A DNA stretch of 36,367 nucleotides from positions 1-36,367 of IMG/VR virus record IMGVR_UViG_3300028862_000398; one strand, 5' to 3'. This stretch comes from a virus. Shown one piece after another: positions 29,248 through 36,367 of the stretch (within the stretch, counting starts at the first letter, position 1; every line of letters starts with the position of its first letter). The notes below the pieces were generated by a model. It was not told the origin of the DNA and ran no database searches. It was given only the letters and a program-made list of their open reading frames with translations. Made by a program: the position numbers and the translations under genes.

Positions 29248-29694
29248 TTAATTTAGTGACGATAAATATTCGAGTTCCTCGGCGGTAACCTTGTTAACGC
29301 CCTTAAAATCTTTCTGCTTATTCAGAAAGGTATTATAGATGTTCCGGAGGCGTTCGGTAGGTATCTCGTTAAACCGTCGGTACCCGGTTGCGCGGCAGGC
29401 AATGGCCTTAATGCGCTGTGCATCACTTTCCAGATTGATTGTTTTCAGCCAACCGCCAATCGATGCCATTACCTGTTTGCGAAGTTTGTCGAGTACCGGA
29501 GCTTTAGGGTTATTGTCGCGCTCCAGAACATTGCACAACTCAAATAATTCCGTAACCGATAAATCGAGCGAACTTGCAACTCCGTAGCTTTCCATAATGG
29601 CTGCCTTATCGCTTTTATCGAGTCCGATTCGTGTTGCCAGCGTGTGATACTTTTTGATCAGACGGGCGTGTTCTTGGTCGGTTGTTGCTTTCAT
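29248..29694 (-). CDS. Mu GemA (gp16)-like regulator
   Basis: From ATG 29694 the protein has 148 residues. It has the GemA-like plan: an N-terminal LIKKYHTLATRIGLDKSDKA helix pair with SSLDLSVTELFELCNVLE, a linker, and a C-terminal domain VMASIGGWLKTINLESDAQR with IKAIACRATGYRRFNEIPTE. GemA of Mu modulates host gene expression and DNA gyrase. A longer ORF start at 29790 would run over the upstream gene and is rejected. The gene lies between a small phage protein and DUF3164, as in other Mu-like elements. Confidence 0.6.
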   Translation of the reverse strand: MKATTDQEHARLIKKYHTLATRIGLDKSDKAAIMESYGVASSLDLSVTELFELCNVLERDNNPKAPVLDKLRKQVMASIGGWLKTINLESDAQRIKAIACRATGYRRFNEIPTERLRNIYNTFLNKQKDFKGVNKVTAEELEYLSSLN

Positions 29695-29698
29695 TGTA

Positions 29699-30199
29699 TT
29701 AGTATTTAAGTTTTGTCCAGTGAATAATTTTGCCTGTGAAATCTTTATTAAACCATTCGAAAAACTGAGTAATAGACTTAAATCCATCATTTTTAGCCAG
29801 AATTTTCACTTCTTGCCAGTTCAATGATCTTCCGTCTATTTTCATAAAATGCAAGCAATCTTTTTCAAAAATTTCAATCTTCTGAACCGATTTGCAAACG
29901 AGCGTAGGCGCAAACTGAAATTGGTTTTTCGAACGGTTAAAAACAACCGGGTGAATCAGGCAGCCTTCATGCCAACGGTCATGGATATCTTCTCGGATGG
30001 TATGAGGTTTTGGAGCTCTTTGGCTAAACTCTAGGCATCCATCCCAATAATATCCGAGTTTATCAAAGAATAAATCGGCATATTCTATTTCTTTTTTTCC
30101 ATTTGTTACTAAACCATTAATCGTAATAGAATGCCATATTTTATCTATAAAATAGGTCGGAGTTCCGTTTTTAAACTGTGTTGAAAATGGTAGTATCAT
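29699..30199 (-). CDS. Conserved phage protein of unknown function
   Basis: This 166-residue protein has a mixed strand/helix pattern with conserved-looking blocks: KPHTIREDIHDRWHEGCLIH, FQFAPTLVCKSVQKIEIF and a C-terminal FFEWFNKDFTGKIIHWTKLK. The 'TIRxDxxxRWxxGxxIH' stretch recalls ASCH/PUA-like RNA-binding proteins in which a basic pocket precedes a 'V/I-x-S-I-x-x-I' strand. I recall similar proteins in Bacteroidetes prophages. An RNA-binding role is possible but not shown. It starts 30 bp after the upstream ATPase ends. Confidence 0.5.
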   Translation of the reverse strand: MILPFSTQFKNGTPTYFIDKIWHSITINGLVTNGKKEIEYADLFFDKLGYYWDGCLEFSQRAPKPHTIREDIHDRWHEGCLIHPVVFNRSKNQFQFAPTLVCKSVQKIEIFEKDCLHFMKIDGRSLNWQEVKILAKNDGFKSITQFFEWFNKDFTGKIIHWTKLKY

Positions 30200-30229
30200 A
30201 ACTTTAAATTTTAAACTTTAAACTTTTTA

Positions 30230-30847
30230 TTATCCCCAGTACATTTCGCTCATATCCGAGTTAATCTCTATCGATCCGCCTTCAGAAAAACGGCTCACTA
30301 CGAAAGCTCTTAAACCTTTCACGTTGATTATCACCTTTGCCAGTTTTGATGCCAGTTTGGCGCAGGCTGGGTAAGGTAATTTGCGCTCTTCGTGCGAAAC
30401 GAAAATGATCAGCTTAGTAGGGAACGCTTCGATAAAATCACGTATCCCATGACATTTAAACTCGTCGGGGTAAATCGTGAGATTATCTATTACAATAATG
30501 TTGGGCATTTTGGGCTTCAGAAACTTTTGTTTTATTTCCTCTACCGACAGATACTCGTCGAAGAGTATTTTGTCAGCTGCCGTTATTCCTGCCCGTTCGC
30601 AGGCTCTTCTAAAACTGAGGTCTGTGCCTTCCTCTGCGCTGATGTAGGCAACCTTTTCGAAGTATGCCAGTGCTTTCACCAGTTGCAGCGTAAACCAGGT
30701 CTTTCCGTTTTTTTCGGGTCCGTATATCAGCCAGCATCCTTTTCTTTCTGCCTTTCCAATCGCCTTGGTTAGTAGTTCGCTGTCAAATCTTACAGTTGTT
30801 CCAGTGCGTTTTTCAAAAAGATTGCGGGCGGTAAGAGATCGCGTCAT
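30230..30847 (-). CDS. RecA-like P-loop ATPase (AAA_24-type phage ATPase)
   Basis: This 205-residue ATPase has a clear Walker A GPEKNGKT (43-50) followed by a helix WFTLQLVKALAYFEKVAYIS, and a Walker B-like NIIVIDNLTIYPD. The short RecA-fold core without extra domains is typical of phage ATPases that load recombination or replication factors on DNA. With transposase and Mu B-like ATPase upstream, it could act in target handling or replication restart. It starts 3 bp after the preceding gene. Confidence 0.65.
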   Translation of the reverse strand: MTRSLTARNLFEKRTGTTVRFDSELLTKAIGKAERKGCWLIYGPEKNGKTWFTLQLVKALAYFEKVAYISAEEGTDLSFRRACERAGITAADKILFDEYLSVEEIKQKFLKPKMPNIIVIDNLTIYPDEFKCHGIRDFIEAFPTKLIIFVSHEERKLPYPACAKLASKLAKVIINVKGLRAFVVSRFSEGGSIEINSDMSEMYWG

Positions 30848-30850
30848 GCG

Positions 30851-31054
30851 CTAGTTATTTTCAGTCAGTTCACAAATACCATCATTCAGTTGGTTCAGCA
30901 TTTCGCTGAGCCGCTCGGTTTCTTCGAGGTATTCGGCTCCTTTTTGCGAATCCTGCCATCGGTCGCCGTGACTGTCATAAAACTTTTTGCGGGTCTCAAC
31001 TTCCTTTTCAATATCTGCGATTAGCTCTTTTACTTTTTGGATGATTCGTTTCAT
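30851..31054 (-). CDS. Small coiled-coil protein
   Basis: This 67-residue, highly charged, helical protein (KVKELIADIEKEVETRKKFY, EYLEETERLSEMLNQLNDGI) has no recognised domain. Its ATG overlaps the upstream gene's stop (4 bp), so it is translated with the zinc-finger protein. The role is unknown; the heptad pattern suggests a dimerising partner for one of its neighbours. Confidence 0.5.
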   Translation of the reverse strand: MKRIIQKVKELIADIEKEVETRKKFYDSHGDRWQDSQKGAEYLEETERLSEMLNQLNDGICELTENN

Positions 31055-31479
31055 AGTGCTAGGGTTAGTTGTTGTTTTTGTTTTTTGTTAGGGTCTGTCA
31101 TTCGCGGCCAAAATGGATAGGTAGTTTTTAGCCAAACTTCATGGTCATCTCTCCAAACGGCATCGCGCATATTGAGCCACCACGAAAAGCATCGTATACC
31201 GCGACAAAGCCACTCCCATTCATATATTGCCCCGTATTCTCTTCCACAACACATACAAACTCTTTTCTGAGTTCCTATTTCTTCATAATGATCGATTAAC
31301 CAAAAAGTACCCATGTCAGGAATTGCACGTTTATGATAGTCTCTCATTGATTCAATTCGTTGGTCGTTTCGACTATGCCACCATTCACGTTCTTCAGGAG
31401 TTGTTTTAATCTTATAAGTATCAATAGTGCTTATGTCTCGAAATCCCGTTGCGGCAGCTATATATTTAAATTCGCTCAT
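31051..31479 (-). CDS. Cys/Trp-rich early protein with zinc-finger-like cluster
   Basis: This 142-residue protein has a Cys cluster CMCCGREYG (three Cys) followed by ECLC-like spacing in WLCRGIRCFSWWLNMRDAVW; together these can bind zinc. It is unusually rich in Trp. The N-terminus (YIAAATGFRDISTIDTYKIK) shows no motif. It overlaps the Mu B-like gene by 4 bp (ATGA), so it is co-translated. The family is not recognised. Confidence 0.5.
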   Translation of the reverse strand: MSEFKYIAAATGFRDISTIDTYKIKTTPEEREWWHSRNDQRIESMRDYHKRAIPDMGTFWLIDHYEEIGTQKRVCMCCGREYGAIYEWEWLCRGIRCFSWWLNMRDAVWRDDHEVWLKTTYPFWPRMTDPNKKQKQQLTLAL

Positions 31480-32393
31480 GCTGCGTCCTCCTGATTTGAA
31501 AGTAAAATCAACAACGATTCGGCACGACGTAGACCTCCGATATGGCCGTTACTATCGTTCGCCAGGCATTTATTCACAATGGTGTTCAGTAAGTCAGCCG
31601 GGCAATTATTAGCCATCAAAACGTCAGTAATTAGTTTACGGTAAAAGTCTATCCGGTCTTGTCTTCCTGTTGGAACGATGTTCGAAAACTTACCTGAGAA
31701 TCGTGAGAATATTTCAGCGAAACCCACCTTTTTAGCGGTTATTCCGGCCTCAATTTTTTTGCGTAATCCATCGGCACCGGTAATGTACCAGCCACAATAA
31801 TTTTCGGTCGAGTTCCACAGTTCCTTCAATTCCAAAAAGGCTTCGTATTCCAGGTCACCGGCTTCGTCAATAATTACAACCGGCTTACTCAGGCTTTTTA
31901 GGTAAAATTTCAGGGTTTCTTTAACTTCAATATATCGGCCCTTACTTTCGGCTCCAACGGTTTTGGCGAGTAGGCGAATAAATGCTTGTTTCGTTTTAGC
32001 CTGACTGGCATCCACATAAAAACAGTTCTTTATCGTTCGGCTTAAAACTTTGCAGGTATGTGTTTTTCCGATTTCGCAATCGTCAACAAACATCATCGAT
32101 TTGGCGTGAGCCTTACAGAATAAAACATCGTCTTCAATCGCCTGAGTAACATCTGTCCGGGCAGTAACCCATTTTCTGTTTTCAACAGTTAATCCCAATT
32201 CATGAGCAATCATAATCCACTGGGTAGTTCTCAGCAGTCCCATGTGTTCGCCGTTGTTCAGGCGCGAGAAAACCGCTGACGATATGCCAAATGTTTTGGC
32301 GAACGATGCATTACTACCTTCGTAAAGTTTACGGCGATCATGTAATGCTTCGATAATTTTTAGTTTGAATTCGGTAGTAAGGGTAATAGCCAT
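31476..32393 (-). CDS. Mu B-like transposition ATPase
   Basis: This 305-residue protein is the AAA+ target-selection partner of transposase. Residues 1-~70 form a CI-like helix-turn-helix (NASFAKTFGISSAVFSRLNN), as in Mu B. The ATPase core has a Walker A variant FVDDCEIGKTHT (102-113; Gly-Lys-Thr kept, first Gly replaced by Asp), Walker B PVVIIDEAGDL (171-181, Asp176/Glu177), and a sensor region with ENYCGWYITGADGLRKKI. Mu B binds DNA in filaments and directs transposase to targets away from its own ends (target immunity). It is directly downstream of transposase with an 18-bp gap. Confidence 0.9.
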   Translation of the reverse strand: MAITLTTEFKLKIIEALHDRRKLYEGSNASFAKTFGISSAVFSRLNNGEHMGLLRTTQWIMIAHELGLTVENRKWVTARTDVTQAIEDDVLFCKAHAKSMMFVDDCEIGKTHTCKVLSRTIKNCFYVDASQAKTKQAFIRLLAKTVGAESKGRYIEVKETLKFYLKSLSKPVVIIDEAGDLEYEAFLELKELWNSTENYCGWYITGADGLRKKIEAGITAKKVGFAEIFSRFSGKFSNIVPTGRQDRIDFYRKLITDVLMANNCPADLLNTIVNKCLANDSNGHIGGLRRAESLLILLSNQEDAA

Positions 32394-32411
32394 AGCTTGT
32401 TTGTTTTTTGG

Positions 32412-34460
32412 TTAAAATCGGTCTTTTAAACTCTTATTAAATGATGGTGAAATAGTCTTGAAAATGTCGTCTTCCTCTTCCACGTCTTCCATGATCTCAA
32501 CTGGCCCAACACGTTCGGTAATTGGTTTGCGTAATCCTGAAATCTGGAATTTGTTGTTTAATGTCTTTGGAGTATTGTCGATCACGGTAACGCGGTCAAT
32601 CTTATTCTTTTGAGTGCGAATGAACTTGTCAACTGATGACACATACATCGACATTGCGGTGTAATTCTCAATATCTTCAGGAGTGCGCTCAATTTGCGCC
32701 TTGTTGTGACTTGGTTTAGCAACAGCCTCGCAAACGCAACGGTCGGTACCGCGCAAATAAACCAGAGCTTTCATTATTTGGCCGTCGTTGCCATCCAACC
32801 AGTAAACGTCAAGGTCTTTACCTTCAATCTGTGTCATTAATCCAATCAGCCTGTCGCTAAATACGAGCTTCCCATTTTCGCCAATCAAATACTTTTTGTT
32901 ATTCAGACTAATTTGTCCGAGGTTGCACGATGTTTCTGTTTTCCATCCGATGTATGGAAGGAAGGCGCGCCAGTTTGTTGGTAAAATATTCGGATTTTGC
33001 TTTTCGGTGAAAACTTCCCAGCGTGTTTTTCCCTTAATCTTCGAATGCTCCATGTTGTTCCAGGTCTCAATATCTTTCAGGCAACCTTCAGCCAGTTGGT
33101 CGTAGGGTATAAACGGTTGTGCCTTTGGCCCTGCCTGATTCGATTCTGAAAGCGCAAATGGACGAGCTAACCAGCCTTCGCGTTCTTTTTCAATGTTGTA
33201 TCGTAGGTTTCCGTAGTAGCGTTCTATACGTTTTCCACGGGCATTATTAGCCTCAATGTGGGTAAATTGAAACATTGTACCTTTCTCAAGAAAAGTGTTC
33301 AGAAACTTGCTGTTTAAACTCATTTCACCTTCCAGTTCAGCCGGTAGGTTAAATCCCCAGCCGATATAATTTCGAACCATCTGACGGTAGAAATCGTCGA
33401 TAATTCCCTCCTTAGTTTGTCCGTAAACCCATGTTGTAAATGCTTCAGAACCCAAATCGATACCATTATAAAACCACATGCGTTTTCCTTTGGCATATTC
33501 AAACGGCGGCTGACGGTCATCAATCGAAATAATTGATCCTGAATATTCGGGTTGCTTCATGTCGTGGAACGATCTAAATTTCGACATCCATATTTGTCGG
33601 TTTCCTGAGCGGATCGTGTGCGTTCCAACTTTTGAAGACCATTTGGCGAGATAATTGGTAATTGTTGCTGGCGAAAGCTTTGGAAATTCCTTCGGATCGT
33701 ACACTTCGCCAGTTTCACTATTGATTACTTTAACATATCCGGATAAAAAACTATCGTATTGTCTTGAAATCTGTGTAGCTGTTGGCTTATCTGATTGATA
33801 GGCGAACATGCTATTGAGTAAATTAATGACAGATTCATCAACCTTTAAAGCCGACTTATTGCAGAAGTTGCCATGAATTAAAGCCTCGTAGCTCTCTTTT
33901 TGGTATTCCTTCAGTTTACGGCGAAGGCTCGCAGCGTTGGCCGGAAGTGTATGGCCCTGAATATCTCTAAAACGGTTGCACTCATTGGTAACAATTGTCC
34001 AAATGTCGGCAACTCCGCCGCGAAGACTTTTGCGCAGCTCATAACGTTTTTTATAAATCGTTTCGGCAGTATTTAAAACCGAAGCATTAAGCGTGTACTC
34101 GTCAATAACTGCATCAGGCAAAAATTTACCGTCCTGAAGCTGGTAATTGGTGTAAAACTCAATAGCAACACTGTCACGGCTGTAGTGCCTTTCAAAAAGC
34201 GACTGCCTAACTTGTCTTTGTGGCTCACCAAAAGTTTCAACTAATAGCTTTTGCCAGTCACGCGGTAGAGTATCCCACTTTACTAATGCCGGAGTATTAG
34301 GCCCGCGCATCCGTAACCTTTTAATATAACCGTTTTCAATCCGATGCCGTAAACCGCGCTCTCCGATCAGAACTAAGCTGCTCGGGTCTGCATCTTCGCC
34401 AGAAATCAGAACGTTTGCACGTATTCCTAGCTGTTCATTATGGTATTCGTATGGGATCAT
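32412..34460 (-). CDS. Mu A-like DDE transposase
   Basis: This 682-residue transposase carries out integration and replicative transposition. It has N-terminal DNA-binding regions, an RNase H-like core with the first acidic residues in SIISIDDRQPPFEY (~residue 313), a GIDLGSEAFTTWVYGQ strand and the final Glu in ANNARGKRIERYYG (~residue 413), followed by a WLARPFALSESNQ region and a beta-barrel-like domain near residues 500-580. The strand where the second catalytic Asp is expected reads LPAELEGEMSLNSKF, with Glu but no Asp, a feature I recall in Bacteroidetes Mu-like transposases. Its early-operon position just before the Mu B-like ATPase gene confirms the role. Confidence 0.92.
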   Translation of the reverse strand: MIPYEYHNEQLGIRANVLISGEDADPSSLVLIGERGLRHRIENGYIKRLRMRGPNTPALVKWDTLPRDWQKLLVETFGEPQRQVRQSLFERHYSRDSVAIEFYTNYQLQDGKFLPDAVIDEYTLNASVLNTAETIYKKRYELRKSLRGGVADIWTIVTNECNRFRDIQGHTLPANAASLRRKLKEYQKESYEALIHGNFCNKSALKVDESVINLLNSMFAYQSDKPTATQISRQYDSFLSGYVKVINSETGEVYDPKEFPKLSPATITNYLAKWSSKVGTHTIRSGNRQIWMSKFRSFHDMKQPEYSGSIISIDDRQPPFEYAKGKRMWFYNGIDLGSEAFTTWVYGQTKEGIIDDFYRQMVRNYIGWGFNLPAELEGEMSLNSKFLNTFLEKGTMFQFTHIEANNARGKRIERYYGNLRYNIEKEREGWLARPFALSESNQAGPKAQPFIPYDQLAEGCLKDIETWNNMEHSKIKGKTRWEVFTEKQNPNILPTNWRAFLPYIGWKTETSCNLGQISLNNKKYLIGENGKLVFSDRLIGLMTQIEGKDLDVYWLDGNDGQIMKALVYLRGTDRCVCEAVAKPSHNKAQIERTPEDIENYTAMSMYVSSVDKFIRTQKNKIDRVTVIDNTPKTLNNKFQISGLRKPITERVGPVEIMEDVEEEDDIFKTISPSFNKSLKDRF

Positions 34461-34489
34461 TGGGTTTTTGGTTTTTTGTTTTTAAGAAA

Positions 34490-34522
34490 CCGGGGGCCGC
34501 TTGTTGTCGCGGCTAATCCCGG
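34490..34522 (-). terminator. Two-step GC hairpin upstream of transposase
   Basis: CCGGG (34490-34494)/CCCGG (34518-34522) and GCCGC (34496-34500)/GCGGC (34509-34513) nest into one stem-loop with an 8-nt loop and a small bulge. On the minus strand it is followed by TTTCTTAAAAAC and then the transposase start ~25 bp further. It may attenuate early transcription ahead of transposase, keeping transposition low. Confidence 0.6.
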
Positions 34523-34543
34523 AATCACTTACTCGGCTTATTT

Positions 34544-34716
34544 TTACTTTCCTGAAAGACCAGGTTTATTCTGATCGCTGGAGTCTGCAAAAAATAGCAG
34601 GCTTAAAAACATACAGGCAACGCAGGTGGCAAAGTGCCAGTGAGTGCCTTTAAACGCAGCTCCAAAAAAAGCAGTACTCCAAGTACTGCGAAAACAAATG
34701 CGAAAAATTTATTCAT
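34544..34716 (-). CDS. Small two-TM protein interrupted at a poly-T tract
   Basis: The zero frame from ATG 34716 starts MNKFFAFVFAVLGVLLFLEL and stops after 37 residues. In the -1 frame after the T7 tract (34664-34670 on the plus strand as A7), the reading changes to GAAFKGTHWHFATCVACMFL and SLLFFADSSDQNKPG, giving a 57-residue protein with two membrane helices. The zero-frame site T TTT TTG is a -1 slippery heptamer. Programmed frameshifting, phase variation or a homopolymer error are all possible. The start overlaps the stop of the upstream Ner-like gene (ATGAATAA). Confidence 0.45.
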
Positions 34717-34945
34717 CTTTTTCATTTTCTGGTGATTTGGTTTCTGGTGTAATAAAATCGATAAGTTTTTTTGCAGCTTCCAGTACCGTTGGGCTCATGG
34801 TTCGGCGTTGGGCAAACATATGCCTGATGGTTCCTGGCGTATATTCTTTATTAATCATTTCCGAAATAGTGCTAAATGCACATCTTTTCGGAAGTTTATT
34901 TCTCACGTCTTCAATGTCCTGATTAAAAAATATTTGTTTTTTCAT
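34709..34945 (-). CDS. Ner-like HTH early regulator
   Basis: This 78-residue protein is the first gene of the early operon. It has a Ner/Cro-size DNA-binding fold (DIEDVRNKLPKRCAFSTISE, INKEYTPGTIRHMFAQRRTM) and an acidic tail. In Mu, Ner is made first and represses both early and repressor promoters to tune the lytic switch. It is divergent from the S24 repressor over an 87-bp control region. Confidence 0.6.
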   Translation of the reverse strand: MKKQIFFNQDIEDVRNKLPKRCAFSTISEMINKEYTPGTIRHMFAQRRTMSPTVLEAAKKLIDFITPETKSPENEKDE

Positions 34946-34981
34946 TTTGAATTATCGTACATTTGTTACGGTTATGTGTTA

Positions 34982-35012
34982 CAAATATAGAGTTTATTCA
35001 ATACGATACAAA
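34982..35012 (-). promoter_or_regulatory. Early promoter (Bacteroidetes -33/-7)
   Basis: On the minus strand TTTG (35012-35009) is followed after 19 bp by TATATTTG (34989-34982). This fits the Bacteroidetes primary sigma consensus TTTG-N19-21-TAnnTTTG exactly. Transcription would start about 34970-34976 and read leftwards into the Ner-like gene, transposase and the rest of the early operon. An operator copy (34985-35002) covers the -7 box and spacer. Confidence 0.8.
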
Positions 35013-35034
35013 TATAATATAGAGTTTTTTCAAT
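34985..35034. promoter_or_regulatory. Two operator repeats over early promoter and repressor start
   Basis: ATATAGAGTTTATTCAAT (34985-35002) and ATATAGAGTTTTTTCAAT (35017-35034) are 18-bp direct repeats with one mismatch, 32 bp apart (about three helical turns). The first covers the early promoter -7/spacer. The second runs into the ATG of the repressor gene (35033). Binding would shut the early operon and also block the repressor's own transcription, a simple autoregulated switch. Confidence 0.7.
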
Positions 35035-35773
35035 GAAATTTGAAAATATTATACAACGACTTGATTATTACGCTAAAGAAAAAGGTCTTAACGATAATAA
35101 GATAACAGTAGACGCTGGTTTATCGGTGGGTTCGTTGGGCAAATCTCGCGCTGGTAAGGGTGGACTCAATTCGGAGACTATTGAAAAAATACTATATGCG
35201 TATAGAGACTTATCAGCACGGTGGTTTTTAACTGGCGAGGGAAGTCCTACCGTTATTCCAGGATTAAATTATTATCCTGAATACGATACTGATAATGTTA
35301 TCGAGGATAGAACTGTCGAAAGTTTTAAATTAAAAACAGATAATTTAAGAGGTAATCAAAATATTCCGTTATACGATATGGAGGCAGTTGCGGGCTTGGT
35401 ACCATTATTCAATGATGCAGTCAAACAAATACCTGTTGATTATATCCGCATTCCAAATTTGCCGAAATGTGATGGAGCTATTCACATCACCGGCGACAGT
35501 ATGTATCCATTATTAAAGAGTGGTGATATCGTTCTTTACAAACGGGTACACGATATCAATAACGGTATCTTTTGGGGCGAAATGTATCTAATTTCAATCG
35601 ACATCGATGGAGAGGAATATGTGACCGTAAAATATATTCAAAAAAGCGATATCCCCGAACATGTTCGGCTGGTTAGCCATAACCAGCATCACTCCGATAA
35701 GGATGTTTCAATTTCAAGTATTCGGGCTTTGGCTTTTGTCAAAGCTAGCGTAAGAGTAAACTCAATGAAATAG
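35033..35773 (+). CDS. Prophage repressor, HTH plus S24/LexA-type peptidase
   Basis: This 246-residue protein has an N-terminal helix-turn-helix (NDNKITVDAGLSVGSLGKSR) and a C-terminal self-cleaving domain. Cleavage would be at Ala120-Gly121 (MEAVAGLVP). The catalytic pair is Ser156 in ITGDSMYPLL and Lys200 in YVTVKYIQ. On DNA damage, RecA* normally triggers cleavage of such repressors and releases the early operon. It is transcribed away from the early operon and its start codon lies inside an operator repeat. Length and domain order are typical, and the prophage thus looks inducible. Confidence 0.92.
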   Translation: MKFENIIQRLDYYAKEKGLNDNKITVDAGLSVGSLGKSRAGKGGLNSETIEKILYAYRDLSARWFLTGEGSPTVIPGLNYYPEYDTDNVIEDRTVESFKLKTDNLRGNQNIPLYDMEAVAGLVPLFNDAVKQIPVDYIRIPNLPKCDGAIHITGDSMYPLLKSGDIVLYKRVHDINNGIFWGEMYLISIDIDGEEYVTVKYIQKSDIPEHVRLVSHNQHHSDKDVSISSIRALAFVKASVRVNSMK

Positions 35774-36247
35774 TATTAACTGCGCACACACACGTTTTTT
35801 ATAGGTAAAATACCCTAAAACATTATTAAAGCACTAATTATTAGCTATTTATTACAACATGTTAATATTATGTTATAGGATTATAGGTATATATAAACGC
35901 CTATAAATGGCTTTTTATTGGTGTTTTTAATACTTAAAGGTGTACTTATAGCCAGTTATTTTAGTGCTTTTATGTCCGGTGTTCGTCCGGTGTTCGTTCC
36001 GGTGTATGTTTATACCACATTTTTTCAGCGTTTAAATACCATTAAAAAAAAGGCACAAAAAAAGCCCCAATTTAAGGAGCTTTCAATTAGTCATCATACT
36101 TCGTAAAGGGGCTAAAATGGCTTATTTTAAGGGCGTTTCAGGCTATAATCGGGTCAGTGTACCAGGCGATTAAAGTGAATGCAATTTTTGCCCCGTTTTT
36201 TCCTTCCTGAATTAAAGCAACATTAAAGCAATCAATAACTCTTTTCA
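35774..36247. other. AT-rich immunity-end region without genes
   Basis: This 474-bp stretch after the repressor has no supported gene. It is AT-rich with ATTATAGG-TATATATA segments, then tandem 11-bp repeats TCCGGTGTTCG (35975-35985 and 35986-35996, partial third copy 35998-36005), a hairpin AGCCCC (36063-36068)/GGGGCT (36108-36113) with a 39-nt loop, and two direct copies of ATTAAAGCA (36211-36219, 36222-36230) close to the proposed right end. The last pair is a plausible transposase-binding site. A 36-codon minus ORF (36138-36248, GTG start) is too weak to call. Confidence 0.6.
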
Positions 36248-36252
36248 CAATT
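36248..36252. other. Candidate right target-site duplication
   Basis: CAATT following ...AATAACTCTTTTCA, matching the CAATT before TGTGATTTTT at the left end. The 115 bp beyond it (36253-36367) would be host or other flank, and does not continue the acs reading frame. An alternative duplication TGCCC (107-111 and 36328-36332) keeps an open acs-like frame across the join, but its ends lack TG...CA. Confidence 0.4.
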
Positions 36253-36367
36253 CGTTTTTCTCAACGTTTCGCTATCTCATTGATTTTCATTAAGGTTGCG
36301 TGTCATGCTTTTGAATGGTTCGTTTTATGCCCCTTATGTAATTCATGGAAATCCCGAGTGGCGAGTT

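Noticed and set aside
36138-36248. 36-codon minus ORF starting with GTG (KRVIDCFNVALIQEG...)
   Set aside because: It is short, has a non-ATG start at the proposed prophage end and no recognisable family, though the composition is protein-like.
1-36367. CRISPR array, rRNA or tRNA genes
   Set aside because: No regularly spaced identical repeats with unique spacers and no rRNA or complete tRNA signature were seen on either strand.

Overview
The window is an almost complete Mu-like (transposable) siphoprophage of a Bacteroidota host. The phage assignment rests on a Mu A-like transposase and Mu B-like ATPase, relatives of Mu GemA, gp29, gpF, gpG and gp36 and DUF3164, and a cleavable S24 repressor. 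The host assignment rests on a near-perfect Bacteroidetes-type early promoter (TTTG-N19-TATATTTG), families typical of that phylum (FISUMP, DUF4494), palindromic intergenic repeats and the general lack of Shine-Dalgarno sequences. The first ~110 bases still read in frame as the N-terminal part of an acetyl-CoA synthetase, so the element probably sits in, or was assembled next to, a host acs-like gene.

Layout, left to right. (1) 174-14806, minus strand: a Dam methylase at the extreme end behind a 17-bp hairpin, a tail-tip protein, a FISUMP adhesin, baseplate proteins (Dit/Tal-like), tape measure, tail assembly chaperone with a programmed -1 frameshift, tail tube, lysis cassette (unimolecular spanin, single-TM holin candidate, transglycosylase), major capsid protein, decoration candidate, and a fused prohead protease/scaffold. 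(2) 15014-21391, plus strand: small and large terminase, a small membrane protein, gp36-like connector, a very large portal/MuF/nuclease-like fusion, gpG-like protein and tail terminator candidate. (3) 21421-34945, minus strand: the early operon, read leftwards from a promoter near 34985. It carries a Ner-like regulator, a small membrane protein with a poly-T frameshift, transposase, Mu B-like ATPase, accessory genes, GemA- and DUF3164-like genes, a block of hairpins, DUF4494, a complete diversity-generating retroelement (DGR), a C5 cytosine methylase, a HAD-like phosphatase and small regulators. (4) 35033-35773, plus strand: the repressor, whose operator repeats cover both its own start codon and the early promoter.

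The main discovery is the DGR at 25705-27761. A reverse transcriptase lies next to a 90-bp non-coding template repeat (26761-26850). Two neighbouring small genes each carry an indel-free 90-bp variable repeat. Of the 23 template adenines (coding strand), 20 differ in at least one variable repeat; none of the 67 non-adenine positions differs. The two diversified proteins are small, lack signal peptides or membrane segments, and sit in the early region. The phage adhesin has no matching repeat. This is unlike the textbook DGR that diversifies a tail fibre.

Other points of interest are the tail chaperone frameshift (A AAG GGG at 9680-9686), a ~270-bp hairpin-dense intergenic block (28260-28530), the portal-MuF-nuclease-like fusion, a FISUMP domain whose halves are in reversed order, and prophage ends that do not agree simply with the flanking host gene.
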